Origin: an uncultured Collinsella sp.
Lineage (GTDB): Bacteria; Actinomycetota; Coriobacteriia; Coriobacteriales; Coriobacteriaceae
Direction of reading: 5' to 3'
Assembly: GCA_958439425.1 (NCBI GenBank)
Contig: CAUBVH010000001.1
Span: 62,001 to 126,000, forward strand
DNA length: 64,000 nt
In this document: in pieces, positions 42,475 to 50,563 of the stretch
How the letters are laid out: each line of letters begins with the position of its first letter
How positions within the stretch are numbered: the first letter of the stretch is position 1
The notes under the pieces: generated by a model
What the model was told of the DNA's origin: nothing
Databases searched by the model: none
Seen by the model: only the letters and a program-made list of their open reading frames with translations
Made by a program: the position numbers and the translations under genes

Positions 42475-43179
42475 ATGGTTGAGGCAAATAGCGTTATCCC
42501 CCTGTACAAACAGATTGTTCGTGCGCTTTCTGATTCAATCGCCAACGGCACGTACCGCCCGGGAGATAAGCTTCCGACCGAGGCGGAGCTTATCGAGCAA
42601 TTTGGCGTGAGCCGAATAACGGTTCGCTCCGCAATTAAAGAAATGGAAGATGCTGGGCTTGTTGAGAGGGCCCGCGGCAAGGGCACGTTCGTTTCGTCGG
42701 ACACGCAGATGTATGCCGCGGACGACCGTGAGAGCTTTACCCATTCGTGCCAGCTTGCGGGCAAACAGGCGTCTACCAGGGTTCTCGAAATGGGCTGGGA
42801 CTTCCCAAGTCTGCGAGACGCGAAGTTCCTGGGCGTAGACGATACCCAAAAGGTATTGCGTAGCCGTCGTCTGCGCCTTGTGGATGGCAAGCCCACGATG
42901 CTGGAAACCAATAGCTATTCCGCTGCGCTTTCTTTTTTGGAGCATGAGTCCCTCGATGATTCGCTGATGGCGGTACTCGATCGCCAGGGGATCAAGATGG
43001 GTCCCAACACGCGTACGCTCGAGGTCTGCTATGCGAGCGAGCTCGAGGCGGCATACCTTAACGTGGAGCTGGACTCTTCGCTGCTTCTGTTTGTCGATAG
43101 ACGTTATGCCCCAAGTGGCGAGCCGCTTTTCATCTCCCGTCAGGTGTACTGCACCGAGCGACTGAAGTTCTATTTGTAA
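42475..43179 (+). CDS. GntR/UTRA transcriptional regulator (fourth of four)
   Basis: A 234-residue repressor with winged helix (KLPTEAELIEQFGVSRITVR, wing RGKGTFV) and UTRA domain ending in VYCTERLKFYL. AAAGG is ten bases before the ATG at 42475; an ATG at 42466 is possible but too close to it. It heads the second PTS/SIS cluster. TTGTATAACAATATA upstream (about 42412) and TTGTTATGACAATATA after it (about 43272) are similar and could be its operators. Confidence 0.9.
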   Translation: MVEANSVIPLYKQIVRALSDSIANGTYRPGDKLPTEAELIEQFGVSRITVRSAIKEMEDAGLVERARGKGTFVSSDTQMYAADDRESFTHSCQLAGKQASTRVLEMGWDFPSLRDAKFLGVDDTQKVLRSRRLRLVDGKPTMLETNSYSAALSFLEHESLDDSLMAVLDRQGIKMGPNTRTLEVCYASELEAAYLNVELDSSLLLFVDRRYAPSGEPLFISRQVYCTERLKFYL

Positions 43180-43314
43180 ATTAGCGATAGATTGGTCGAT
43201 TTACCGACCAATTGTTACCGTTCGCGGATTTGGAAAATAGACACACCACGTAGGGTAGATTGCTAATATACTTTGTTATGACAATATAGTACGTCCTATT
43301 GGTATTGGAGAACT

Positions 43315-43734
43315 ATGAATAAGATATTGCTAGCGAGTCATGGTTATCTCGCCCAAGGCATGAAAAGCTCTCTGGAGATTCTGATGGGCACCAACGACCG
43401 AATCGAGTGCCTGTGCGCCTATGTCGATGACGATTCAAGGGACGTCGCGGCGTTGATTGATGCATGGATGGAGACGAGGGACCCTGCCGACTCTTGGTTT
43501 GTCGTGACTGACATCTTTGGCGGCTCTGTAAACAACGAATTCATTCAGAGGCAGACCGACGGATCGTTTACGTTAATCGCTGGAATGAACTTGCCGCTGC
43601 TGGTGGAAATGGTTACACAGATGGACTCCCTGGATGCGGACAAGGCCAAAGCCGCGGTCGAGGGATCGCGTTCGTTTATTCAGCTTTGCGAGGCGGCGGA
43701 CATGCTTGCCGGCGCCGAGGAAGAAGAGTTCTAG
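43315..43734 (+). CDS. PTS mannose-family EIIA
   Basis: A 139-residue cytosolic phosphocarrier. Phospho-His is residue 9 (ILLASHGYLAQG); VVTDIFGGSVNNEF is the second family motif. It ends with an acidic EEEEF tail. It is a stand-alone equivalent of the N-terminal half of the protein at 24238. EIIB follows after 71 bases. Confidence 0.93.
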   Translation: MNKILLASHGYLAQGMKSSLEILMGTNDRIECLCAYVDDDSRDVAALIDAWMETRDPADSWFVVTDIFGGSVNNEFIQRQTDGSFTLIAGMNLPLLVEMVTQMDSLDADKAKAAVEGSRSFIQLCEAADMLAGAEEEEF

Positions 43735-43805
43735 TTAGTTCTGGTTCGAGCCCTAGCTAGGGGCCACACCTGTCATTCCCTTTATCACGTGCGGAGATGA
43801 TAACG

Positions 43806-44279
43806 ATGATTAAGCTTACGAGAGTTGATTACCGACTGATTCACGGCCAAGTTGCCATGTCCTGGACTCACGCTTTGGATGTAGATTGCATCTTGCTTGC
43901 CAGCGATGCTGTGGCAAAAGACGACATGAGGAAGGCGGCCTTGAGGCTCGCCCGCCCCAACGGCGTTAAACTCGTCATCAAGGATGTTGACGCTGCTATC
44001 GAGGCGCTCAACAGCGGCGTTACCGACAAGTATTCGCTGTTTATCATCACTGAGACGATTGAAGATGTCTATCGTCTCGCTAAGGGTTGCAAAGACATCA
44101 AAGAGATCAATCTGGGCGGAACCCGAAAGACCCCTGAGACCACGCTTCATCCGACCCCTGCGATCTTTGCGACCGAGAAAGATGCCGAGCATATCCAAGA
44201 GCTCCTGGGCGATGGCGTGGCCATCGAAATCCGTCAGGTCCCCAATGACGCTAAGGTGTTTGCCAAGGACGTTTTCTAG
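43806..44279 (+). CDS. PTS mannose-family EIIB
   Basis: A 157-residue EIIB with phospho-His in VDYRLIHGQVAMSWTHAL and the family stretch EINLGGTRKT. It takes phosphate from EIIA and hands it to the incoming sugar. The ATG at 43806 has GCGGAG upstream at suitable spacing; an ATG at 43797 is alternative. A strong terminator follows, so EIIA-EIIB form one unit and SIS4-EIIC-EIID a second. Confidence 0.92.
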   Translation: MIKLTRVDYRLIHGQVAMSWTHALDVDCILLASDAVAKDDMRKAALRLARPNGVKLVIKDVDAAIEALNSGVTDKYSLFIITETIEDVYRLAKGCKDIKEINLGGTRKTPETTLHPTPAIFATEKDAEHIQELLGDGVAIEIRQVPNDAKVFAKDVF

Positions 44280-44330
44280 CCGGAAACACGTTGATGCTCG
44301 GCATTTATTGAACCAATGCTCTATGCCTAT

Positions 44331-44363
44331 GCCCGTCGATCATTTGATCGGCGGGCTTTTTAT
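44331..44363 (+). terminator. Terminator after EIIB
   Basis: GCCCG-CGATC pairs with GATCG-CGGGC over a short loop and is followed by TTTTTATT. Confidence 0.88.
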
Positions 44364-44396
44364 TAAAGAAAAATCAAAAAAAATCTGAAATAGTTC

Positions 44397-44424
44397 TTGC
44401 ATAGTTAGTTATATAAAGTATTAT
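44397..44424 (+). promoter_or_regulatory. Promoter of the SIS4-EIIC-EIID unit
   Basis: TTGCAT (44397-44402) and TATTAT (44419-44424) with a 16-base spacer. The -10 region overlaps candidate operator site D. Confidence 0.55.
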
Positions 44425-44430
44425 AACGTC
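44420..44430 (-). promoter_or_regulatory. Candidate shared operator (ACGTTATA core), site D
   Basis: GACGTTATAAT on the minus strand, identical over 11 bases to site A before the first PTS operon. A repressor here would block the TATTAT element. Confidence 0.45.
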
Positions 44431-44474
44431 ATGGGATGAATGAAGGGTTCATCCAAGTGAGTTAGGAGTAAGGG

Positions 44475-45509
44475 ATGTTCAATTTCGATGAGCCTCGTTA
44501 CGAGAAGGTTGTGAGCGATGCCCTCGCTCTCCGTCCTCAGATTGAGGCTGCCGTGGACGAGGTCTGCGAGCAGGGTTATTCCAACATCTTCTTCATCGGC
44601 TGCGGCGGCACCTGGGCCCACACGCTCCCGATGAAGTATTGGGTCGAGACCACCACGGCCGACGTCGATGTCCACTGCGAGATCGCCGCAGAGTTCCTCG
44701 CCTGCCCGCCCAAGACCTTCAACAAGGATTCTGTCTGCGTCTTCTCCACCCGTACCGGCACCACCCCCGAGATCATTGAGGCTGCCAAGTTCTGCCAGGA
44801 GCAGGGCGCCCGCACGCTGATGTATGTCTCCAACGACAACACCCCGGCCACCGAGTACGCCGATTACAAGTTCTTCAGCTTCGCCGAGGACGACGTTCTG
44901 TGCGAGGCCATCTACACCTACCAGATCACGCTGGTCGCCCGCTTCCTCAAGAACGCCGGCGCCTTCCCCAAGTACGACACCTTCATGGAAGAGTTCGGCA
45001 ACATCGCTCCGTACCTCATCAAGGCCAAGGACGCTCAGGACGAGCGCTGCGCCGCCATGGCCGAGGACTTCAAGGACACCGATTACCACATGGTGATTGG
45101 CTCCGGCATGCTCTGGGGTGAGGCCTACGACTACGCCATGTGCATCCTCGAGGAGATGCAGTGGATCAAGACCAAGTCCATCCACGCCGCCGAGTTCTTC
45201 CACGGCACCATCGAGCTGTGCGAGGAAGGCACGAGCCTCATCATGCTCTACGGCGAGGATGACACCCGTAAGCTCATGGACCGCGTGGACAACTTCACTC
45301 ACATGCTCGCCGACGAGAAGGGCGTCAACGTCCGCGTGAACAAGTTTGACACCGCCGAGGTCGAGCTGCCGTTCAGCGACCCCGAGTTCCGCAAGATCGT
45401 TTCCCCGATGGTCACCTACACCATCACCGAGCGTCTGAGCTGCCATCTCGAGCACGTCCGTAACCACCCGCTCACCACGCGTCGTTACTATCACCAGATG
45501 AACTACTAA
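44475..45509 (+). CDS. SIS-domain deglycase-like protein 4
   Basis: A 344-residue tandem SIS protein embedded between PTS genes: FFIGCGGTWAHTLPMKYW, VFSTRTGTTPEIIEA, EEMQWIKTKSIHAAEFFHGT, ending in TRRYYHQMNY. It is the most diverged of the four but keeps the loop serines/threonines and the AEFFHG motif with a possible catalytic Glu and His. The ATG follows TTAGGAGTAAGGG. Embedding within a mannose-type PTS operon is the arrangement known for glucoselysine/fructoselysine use (gfr) in Salmonella. Confidence 0.85.
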   Translation: MFNFDEPRYEKVVSDALALRPQIEAAVDEVCEQGYSNIFFIGCGGTWAHTLPMKYWVETTTADVDVHCEIAAEFLACPPKTFNKDSVCVFSTRTGTTPEIIEAAKFCQEQGARTLMYVSNDNTPATEYADYKFFSFAEDDVLCEAIYTYQITLVARFLKNAGAFPKYDTFMEEFGNIAPYLIKAKDAQDERCAAMAEDFKDTDYHMVIGSGMLWGEAYDYAMCILEEMQWIKTKSIHAAEFFHGTIELCEEGTSLIMLYGEDDTRKLMDRVDNFTHMLADEKGVNVRVNKFDTAEVELPFSDPEFRKIVSPMVTYTITERLSCHLEHVRNHPLTTRRYYHQMNY

Positions 45510-45590
45510 TCCTCTCAAATTGCTGCGGTTGTCTGCAGGCGAGCTGCGCAGAATGCCTCGCCTGCAGACCTGTTTCTGGGGTTGATCGAA

Positions 45591-46364
45591 ATGGTTGTCC
45601 AGTATCTTCTAGTTGCACTGGTCGCATTTATTGCGTCCATGGACGAGCAATTATTTGGCATTACGATGCTTGGTCGTCCGCTGTTTACGAGCCTGTTTGT
45701 CGGCTTGATTCTTGGCGATGTCCAGCAGGGCGTTATCGTCGGCGCTGCTTTGGAGTCCATGTTCATGGGCGCCATCATGGTCGGCGCGGCGGTTCCTCCC
45801 GAGGTCTATGCCTCCGGCGTGCTTGGCTGCGCGTTTGCCGTCATTACGGGTACGGGCACGGCAACTGCCGTCGCGCTCGCCCTTCCCGTCTCCGTCTTCC
45901 TTCAGGTGTGGCGCAACTTCTGCTACGCCGTTCCGGGTGCCTTTGCCTGCAAGAAGATTGAGACCGCTCTGGCAAATCGCGATCTTGCCAAGGCGAATCT
46001 GTACCATCTGACCATCGTGCCGCTGTCGATTGGCATTCCGTCTGCACTGCTGGTGTTTGGCTCGCTGTTCTTTGGTGCCGACCTTATCAACAATGCGCTC
46101 AGCGCGATTCCGCAGTTTGTGATGGACGGCCTCAACGTTGCGTCCGGCGTCATGGTCTGCATCGGCTTCGCTCTTCTTATCAGGACCATGGGCGATAACA
46201 AGCTCCTTCCCTGGCTGTTCCTGGGCTTCATTATGGTCATCTACCTCAAGATGGACGTGGTCGGCGTCGCCGCAGCTGCCATTTGCGTCGCGCTGCTCCT
46301 GGCCTTCCGCGAGGGCTCGTCCGGTCCGCAGACGGTTGCTGCAGATGAAGAGGAGGACTTCTAA
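45591..46364 (+). CDS. PTS mannose-family EIIC
   Basis: A 257-residue multi-pass permease subunit. ITMLGRPLFTSLFVGLILGD and GAAVPPEVYASGVLG are family stretches; an acidic tail (DEEEDF) closes it. The ATG at 45591 is preferred over a TTG at 45582; only GGGG is upstream, so initiation may be weak. The stop overlaps the EIID ATG by one base. Confidence 0.92.
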   Translation: MVVQYLLVALVAFIASMDEQLFGITMLGRPLFTSLFVGLILGDVQQGVIVGAALESMFMGAIMVGAAVPPEVYASGVLGCAFAVITGTGTATAVALALPVSVFLQVWRNFCYAVPGAFACKKIETALANRDLAKANLYHLTIVPLSIGIPSALLVFGSLFFGADLINNALSAIPQFVMDGLNVASGVMVCIGFALLIRTMGDNKLLPWLFLGFIMVIYLKMDVVGVAAAAICVALLLAFREGSSGPQTVAADEEEDF

Positions 46365-47212
46365 TGGCTATCCAGAACACCGACCTCAAAGAGGCCAAGA
46401 AGGACGCGATTATGACTCCCGATATGTATCGGAGCATGTTCCTTCGCCAGTTTACGAGCCAGTGCTCGCAGTCGTACGACAAGATGATGGCAATGGGCTT
46501 CATGTACACCATTCAGAAGCCCCTGCGAAAGATCTATCCCAACGACGACGATTACTATGCGGCGCTCGATCGCCATACCGAGTTCTTTAACATCACGCCT
46601 CATGTGCTTCCGTTTGTAGCCGGCCTAACGGTTTCGATGGAAGAGCAGGCGGCTGCCGATAAGAACTTCGACACGTCCTCGATTAACGCCATGAAGGTCG
46701 GCCTTATGGGACCGCTTTCCGGCATCGGCGATTCGTTCTACTGGGGTACGTTCCGCGTGGTTGCCGCCGGCATTGGTATTGGCATCGCTTCGACGGGCAA
46801 CCCGCTCGGCCCCATCGTGTACGCGCTTATCTACTCCGTGATTAACTTTGCAACGCGTATCGTCGCCGCCCATCTGGGTTACGACTTGGGAACCAAGTTT
46901 TTGCAGCAGTCCGAAGAGAGCAACCTTATGTCTCGCATGACGCATGCTGCCGGTGTTCTCGGAATGACCGTTATCGGCGCCATGATTGCGGCACAGGTCT
47001 CGCTGTCCACGGCTTTGACCTTTGACGTGGGTGGTTCGGAGATTGTCCTGCAGGATCTGTTCGATTCGATCTTCCCCGGTCTGCTGCCCTTGCTGGCAAC
47101 GTTCGCTTGCGTTGCCCTCTATAAAAAGGGCGTCAAGACCATTTGGATCATCTTGGGCATCTTCGCAATCTGCATCATCGGAACGGGCTTGGGAGTGTTC
47201 GCGGCGGCGTAA
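46364..47212 (+). CDS. PTS mannose-family EIID
   Basis: A 282-residue membrane subunit, translationally coupled to EIIC. Family stretches: QCSQSYDKMMAMGFMYTI, VGLMGPLSGIGDSFYWGT and the C-terminal two-helix end. GAGGAGG in the EIIC tail codons acts as its ribosome site. It completes the second PTS. Confidence 0.93.
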   Translation: MAIQNTDLKEAKKDAIMTPDMYRSMFLRQFTSQCSQSYDKMMAMGFMYTIQKPLRKIYPNDDDYYAALDRHTEFFNITPHVLPFVAGLTVSMEEQAAADKNFDTSSINAMKVGLMGPLSGIGDSFYWGTFRVVAAGIGIGIASTGNPLGPIVYALIYSVINFATRIVAAHLGYDLGTKFLQQSEESNLMSRMTHAAGVLGMTVIGAMIAAQVSLSTALTFDVGGSEIVLQDLFDSIFPGLLPLLATFACVALYKKGVKTIWIILGIFAICIIGTGLGVFAAA

Positions 47213-47258
47213 TGTTGACTGCTATGCTCGCGCGTTGGATAACTAACTGACCGTTTGA

Positions 47259-47293
47259 AAACGGGGCTCGGCGTAAGGCCGGCCCCGTTTTTT
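47259..47293 (+). terminator. Terminator of the second PTS operon
   Basis: AAACGGGGC pairs with GCCCCGTTT and is followed by three further T and ATTTG. It lies 46 bases past the EIID stop. Confidence 0.9.
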
Positions 47294-47346
47294 ATTTGAG
47301 GGATTTTCCGACCGTCCAAAAAATCACACTCGTCCATCACTCACGC

Positions 47347-47416
47347 ATCTCTCATCTCTCATTCGTCACTAACACGAGAGATAGCTGAAAGACGAGAGAT
47401 AAATATGAGAGATAAC
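47347..47416. repeat. GAGAGAT palindrome 1
   Basis: Left arm ATCTCTCATCTCTCATTCGTC; right arm built of GACGAGAGAT and GAGAGATAAC. The arms pair in several registers because GAGAGAT recurs. Confidence 0.7.
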
Positions 47417-47510
47417 AATGCTGCAAGGTGGCTAGGGATCGAGTCAAAGTTCCCGTATACATGAGTTTACCTGCGCGAACGTGATTTGCTTGAACCGATA
47501 ACGGCATTTT

Positions 47511-47574
47511 TGTCTCTCATCTCTCACTCATCTCTAAGCTGAGAGATAAATGAGAGATGGCTGAGAGATAGACA
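47511..47574. repeat. GAGAGAT palindrome 2
   Basis: Left arm TGTCTCTCATCTCTCACTCA; right arm contains GAGAGAT three times and ends GATAGACA. With palindrome 1 it fills the 550-base gap between EIID and the PilZ gene; no coding frame is credible in the gap. Confidence 0.7.
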
Positions 47575-47762
47575 GACGGACTGTCGGGGGCATGCATCGC
47601 TGTCAGATTAATGCCGCGCGCGGAGCAGCTGCGCGTTCACCCGCGCCCTGCATCCCGCCATTTCACGCGCTGCACATCGAAACCTGCGGCAAAGCAGGTA
47701 CAATAGCCCAATGTGCATCGCGCACGACGATGATATCGGCGCCCGCGACTGGGGGAGACAAC

Positions 47763-48428
47763 ATGGCAGAGCAACAGATAACGCCGGGGACCAAGCTTCA
47801 GGTGGCATTCGACGTGCCCATGGGCCAAAAAACCGACTTCAACATGCTCGCCACGTACAAAGAGAACCTGGACGACGCGTACTTCCTTATGAGCGCGCCC
47901 ATGCTCGCCGGCAAGCCGCTCATCATGGACGAAAACCAAAAGCTGCTGCTGCAATACAAAGTGGGCGAGGAGACGTTCGTGTTCGCCGGCTATCCCGAGG
48001 CAGTCGAGAAAAAAGGCATCCGCACCTACTGGAAAATGCGCAAAGTCGCCGAGCAGCGCACCTTTGTCAAGCGCCGCAACGAGCGTTTTAAGGTCGCCAT
48101 GCGCCTTACCTACCAGCGCGACAACGCGGCCGCCTCCGAGCCCGAGGACGCCATGACCATCGACGTCTCGGCCGGCGGCCTGGCCGTCTACCTCAACGAT
48201 TATCCCGACGTGGGCGAGGCCCTGGCCGTGCAAATGCCCACGATCCGCCTGCAGGGCGAGCGCCACGAGCTGCCCGAGCAGCTGGGCATCGTGTGCTGGG
48301 TGCGCCGCGCGCCCAAGGGCAGCCTGTACCGCAACGTCTGCGGCCTGCAGTTCCGCTACGCCGACGACATGGAGCGCGAGCTCGTCAAAGAATACGTCGG
48401 CTACATTCGCACGAAATATAAGATCTGA
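47763..48428 (+). CDS. PilZ-domain (YcgR-like) c-di-GMP binding protein
   Basis: A 221-residue cytosolic protein. The N-terminal half resembles the YcgR/flagellar brake split-barrel domain (GTKLQVAF... LLLQYKVGEETFVFAGYP). The C-terminal half is PilZ, with both c-di-GMP contacts: RRNER at about residue 100 and DVSAGG about 30 residues later. The ATG at 47763 follows GGGGGAGA. No flagellar genes are nearby; the next gene, five bases on, encodes the membrane-anchored protein of the surface-protein locus, so the PilZ protein may control that system. Confidence 0.85.
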   Translation: MAEQQITPGTKLQVAFDVPMGQKTDFNMLATYKENLDDAYFLMSAPMLAGKPLIMDENQKLLLQYKVGEETFVFAGYPEAVEKKGIRTYWKMRKVAEQRTFVKRRNERFKVAMRLTYQRDNAAASEPEDAMTIDVSAGGLAVYLNDYPDVGEALAVQMPTIRLQGERHELPEQLGIVCWVRRAPKGSLYRNVCGLQFRYADDMERELVKEYVGYIRTKYKI

Positions 48429-48433
48429 TCGCC

Positions 48434-49603
48434 ATGGCTCTGTTCAAGCGTAACGACAACAAAGATCAAGCTGCCGAGGATTTGGCCGAGGGTTTGACCG
48501 AGGACCAAGCCGAGGACGCGCTACAGGACGCTCCCGGCGCCAACGCCGAGGACGCGCCCGGCGAGGACTCCGCGCCCGACCAGCCCCCCGCCTCCCGCAA
48601 GCGCTTCGGCAAGCCCAAGTCCAAGCCCAAACCCAAACCCAAGCGCAAGCCCAAGCGCGACTTGCGCGGCGTGGTGCGCATCGAGGAGCTGGAGCAGGCG
48701 CTGGCCGACCAGGACCTCGACGACATCGACCCCGACGCGGTCGTGTCCATGTACATGCCCAAGCGCCGCATGGAGCGCATCGGCACGGCGCTGCTGCGCA
48801 TGGACAAGCTACAAAAAGCCCTCGTGGTGCTGGCGCTTGCCTTTGGCGTGCTGTTTGCCCTGTCGTTTATGCAGGAAAACATGGGTAACTTCACCATCAA
48901 CCTCAACCGCCTGGAGCTGTTCCGCCGCGGCGTGGCCATTGCCGACAATGGCGACTTTAACAACGCCACCGCGCGCCTGGCGGCCGACGCCGTGGACAAC
49001 GGCACCAATATCGCTGCCGACGACCTGCCCGACAACCTGGATAACATCGACGGCAGCCACAACGGCAAGAACTATGTGGCGTACACCTTCTATATCCGCA
49101 ACGCCGGCAAGACCGATCTGGGCTACAGCGCCAAGCTCAAGGTGGTCAGCGCCAGCAAGGGCGTGGAGAAGGCGGCGCGCGTGCGGGTGTACCGCAACGG
49201 CGAGCCCACCACCTATGCGGCGGCAACGGCCGACGGCAGCCCCGAGCCCAACACCGAGCCGTTTGCGTCCAAGGACGTGGTGACGACCATTAGCCACAAG
49301 AACTTTCGCGTGGGCGATGTGGACAAGTACACCGTGGTCATTTGGCTGGACGGCGACGACCCGGAGTGCGTGGACAAGATCATCGGCGGTGCGGTGGAGT
49401 TTGGCTTTGACTTTGATTCGTCCGAGACCGACGACTCGAGCCTGTTCATTAAATTCGTGCAGGATATTGCCGACACCCTGACCGGCAACGACCCCATTAG
49501 CGCGAGCGGCAACGAGGCGCCCGATTACTACAAGGAACACAACGTGACCTGGAGTAACCGTCGCAACCAAAAGAACTCGCCCGCGGGGGACGGGGACAAG
49601 TAG
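48434..49603 (+). CDS. Membrane-anchored surface protein with Lys/Pro-rich cytoplasmic tail
   Basis: A 389-residue type II membrane protein. The N-terminus of about 130 residues is cytoplasmic: first acidic, then a Lys/Pro repeat (KPKSKPKPKPKRKPKRD) followed by RIEELEQALADQDLDDIDPD. One transmembrane helix (LVVLALAFGVLFALSF) leads to an extracellular part of about 235 residues. That part contains VVIWLDGDDPECVDKI, matching the terminal motif of the exported paralogs at 51441-63892. It lacks the TYAWF signal motif, so it would stay anchored. It is cotranscribed with the PilZ gene and I infer an anchor or initiator role. Confidence 0.7.
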   Translation: MALFKRNDNKDQAAEDLAEGLTEDQAEDALQDAPGANAEDAPGEDSAPDQPPASRKRFGKPKSKPKPKPKRKPKRDLRGVVRIEELEQALADQDLDDIDPDAVVSMYMPKRRMERIGTALLRMDKLQKALVVLALAFGVLFALSFMQENMGNFTINLNRLELFRRGVAIADNGDFNNATARLAADAVDNGTNIAADDLPDNLDNIDGSHNGKNYVAYTFYIRNAGKTDLGYSAKLKVVSASKGVEKAARVRVYRNGEPTTYAAATADGSPEPNTEPFASKDVVTTISHKNFRVGDVDKYTVVIWLDGDDPECVDKIIGGAVEFGFDFDSSETDDSSLFIKFVQDIADTLTGNDPISASGNEAPDYYKEHNVTWSNRRNQKNSPAGDGDK

Positions 49604-49610
49604 AACGAAG

Positions 49611-49650
49611 AAGCGCCGGGCCGGGAGTGATTTCCCGACCCGGCGCTTTT
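49611..49650 (+). terminator. Bidirectional terminator
   Basis: AAGCGCCGGG pairs with CCCGGCGCTT, with inner GGGA/TCCC pairing, followed by TT. A-rich flank on the other side would allow use by the converging minus-strand gene. Confidence 0.8.
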
Positions 49651-49651
49651 G

Positions 49652-50164
49652 TTATGCGGAGGCGTTGTCGGCGGAGGTAGCGCCGTTGCCAGCGGCGTCG
49701 TCCAGCAAGAACAACCGCAACGCGAGCTTGATCGCGTAGCCCGGTTTGACCTGCACCGGATCTCTCATGCGCTCGCCCAGGTCGCCGCAGTAGGCATAGA
49801 TGTCGCGGATCAGATCCGCGCCCGAGAGCGTGAACATGTAGCCCGCGTCCGAAAGCGCGTTGGGCGCTGCGGGCAGCCCCGCGGCCGCACAAAAGCTCGC
49901 GAGGTCGGAGCCCATGACGGCCTTGTAGTCGATCGCGGCGCCACGGTCCCGGGCGGTCTGCTCCTGCTCGCGGGCATATGACAACGCCGCCGCCAGCACA
50001 AAGCTGGGTGTGGGCGCGTTGACGTCGTCGGTGGTGGCGACGAGCTTACCGGCCGCTTGCGTGACCAGCCAGGCAACTTCGCGCTGACAACGAACGGCTT
50101 TGCGCGTCACCGGCTTGATCGATCCGGTAGAAACGCTTCCCTTGGGTTGATTGGCGGCAGCCAT
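49652..50164 (-). CDS. Conserved-looking protein of unknown function
   Basis: A 170-residue soluble protein I cannot assign. It opens with a Lys/Arg/Ser-rich stretch (MAAANQPKGSVSTGSIKPVT), then a helical segment (REVAWLVTQAAGKLVATTDD), and later LSGADLIRDIYAYCGDLGER and KPGYAIKLALRLFLLD. No membrane or signal segment. The ATG at 50164 follows GGGAGGAC on the minus strand. It sits inside the surface-protein locus on the opposite strand. Confidence 0.6.
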   Translation of the reverse strand: MAAANQPKGSVSTGSIKPVTRKAVRCQREVAWLVTQAAGKLVATTDDVNAPTPSFVLAAALSYAREQEQTARDRGAAIDYKAVMGSDLASFCAAAGLPAAPNALSDAGYMFTLSGADLIRDIYAYCGDLGERMRDPVQVKPGYAIKLALRLFLLDDAAGNGATSADNASA

Positions 50165-50563
50165 AGAGTCCTCCCGGCAAATAGCCCGCATAAGCAGGCA
50201 GAAATTACACGTGCTACATCAGTATAGCGGGTGGGGAAGGGCTAGGGCGAAGCTCGGCGGAGGGCGAATGTGTGCGTTGGCATGGCGCTGCGGTCGCAAG
50301 GCTTAAGAGGGGCTTATGACTGCGCGGGAGAGAGATCAAATAAGGTAAACGATGTTCATGTAGCACCGCATATAACCAGAGGTAGACCTATGAATCTGCC
50401 GGAATGTAGGCTGCCGAAAACTCATAAGGAAATCGTAAGAATTATGGTATTCTCAATTCCATGTCTAAAGGATGGGCAAGCAACATCCAACACGAAAGCG
50501 CGGGCTCCCCTTCCGGGCTTCTCGAGGGTCATCTGGGATGAATGGGGAAAGAAAGGGGTCCGT
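50165..50563. other. 399-base intergenic region, no gene recognised
   Basis: This is the long upstream region of the first exported paralog. The part after 50330 is AT-richer than the flanks and probably holds the promoter and a long leader. I see no convincing hairpin terminator, RNA gene or coding frame with a ribosome site. Confidence 0.5.
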
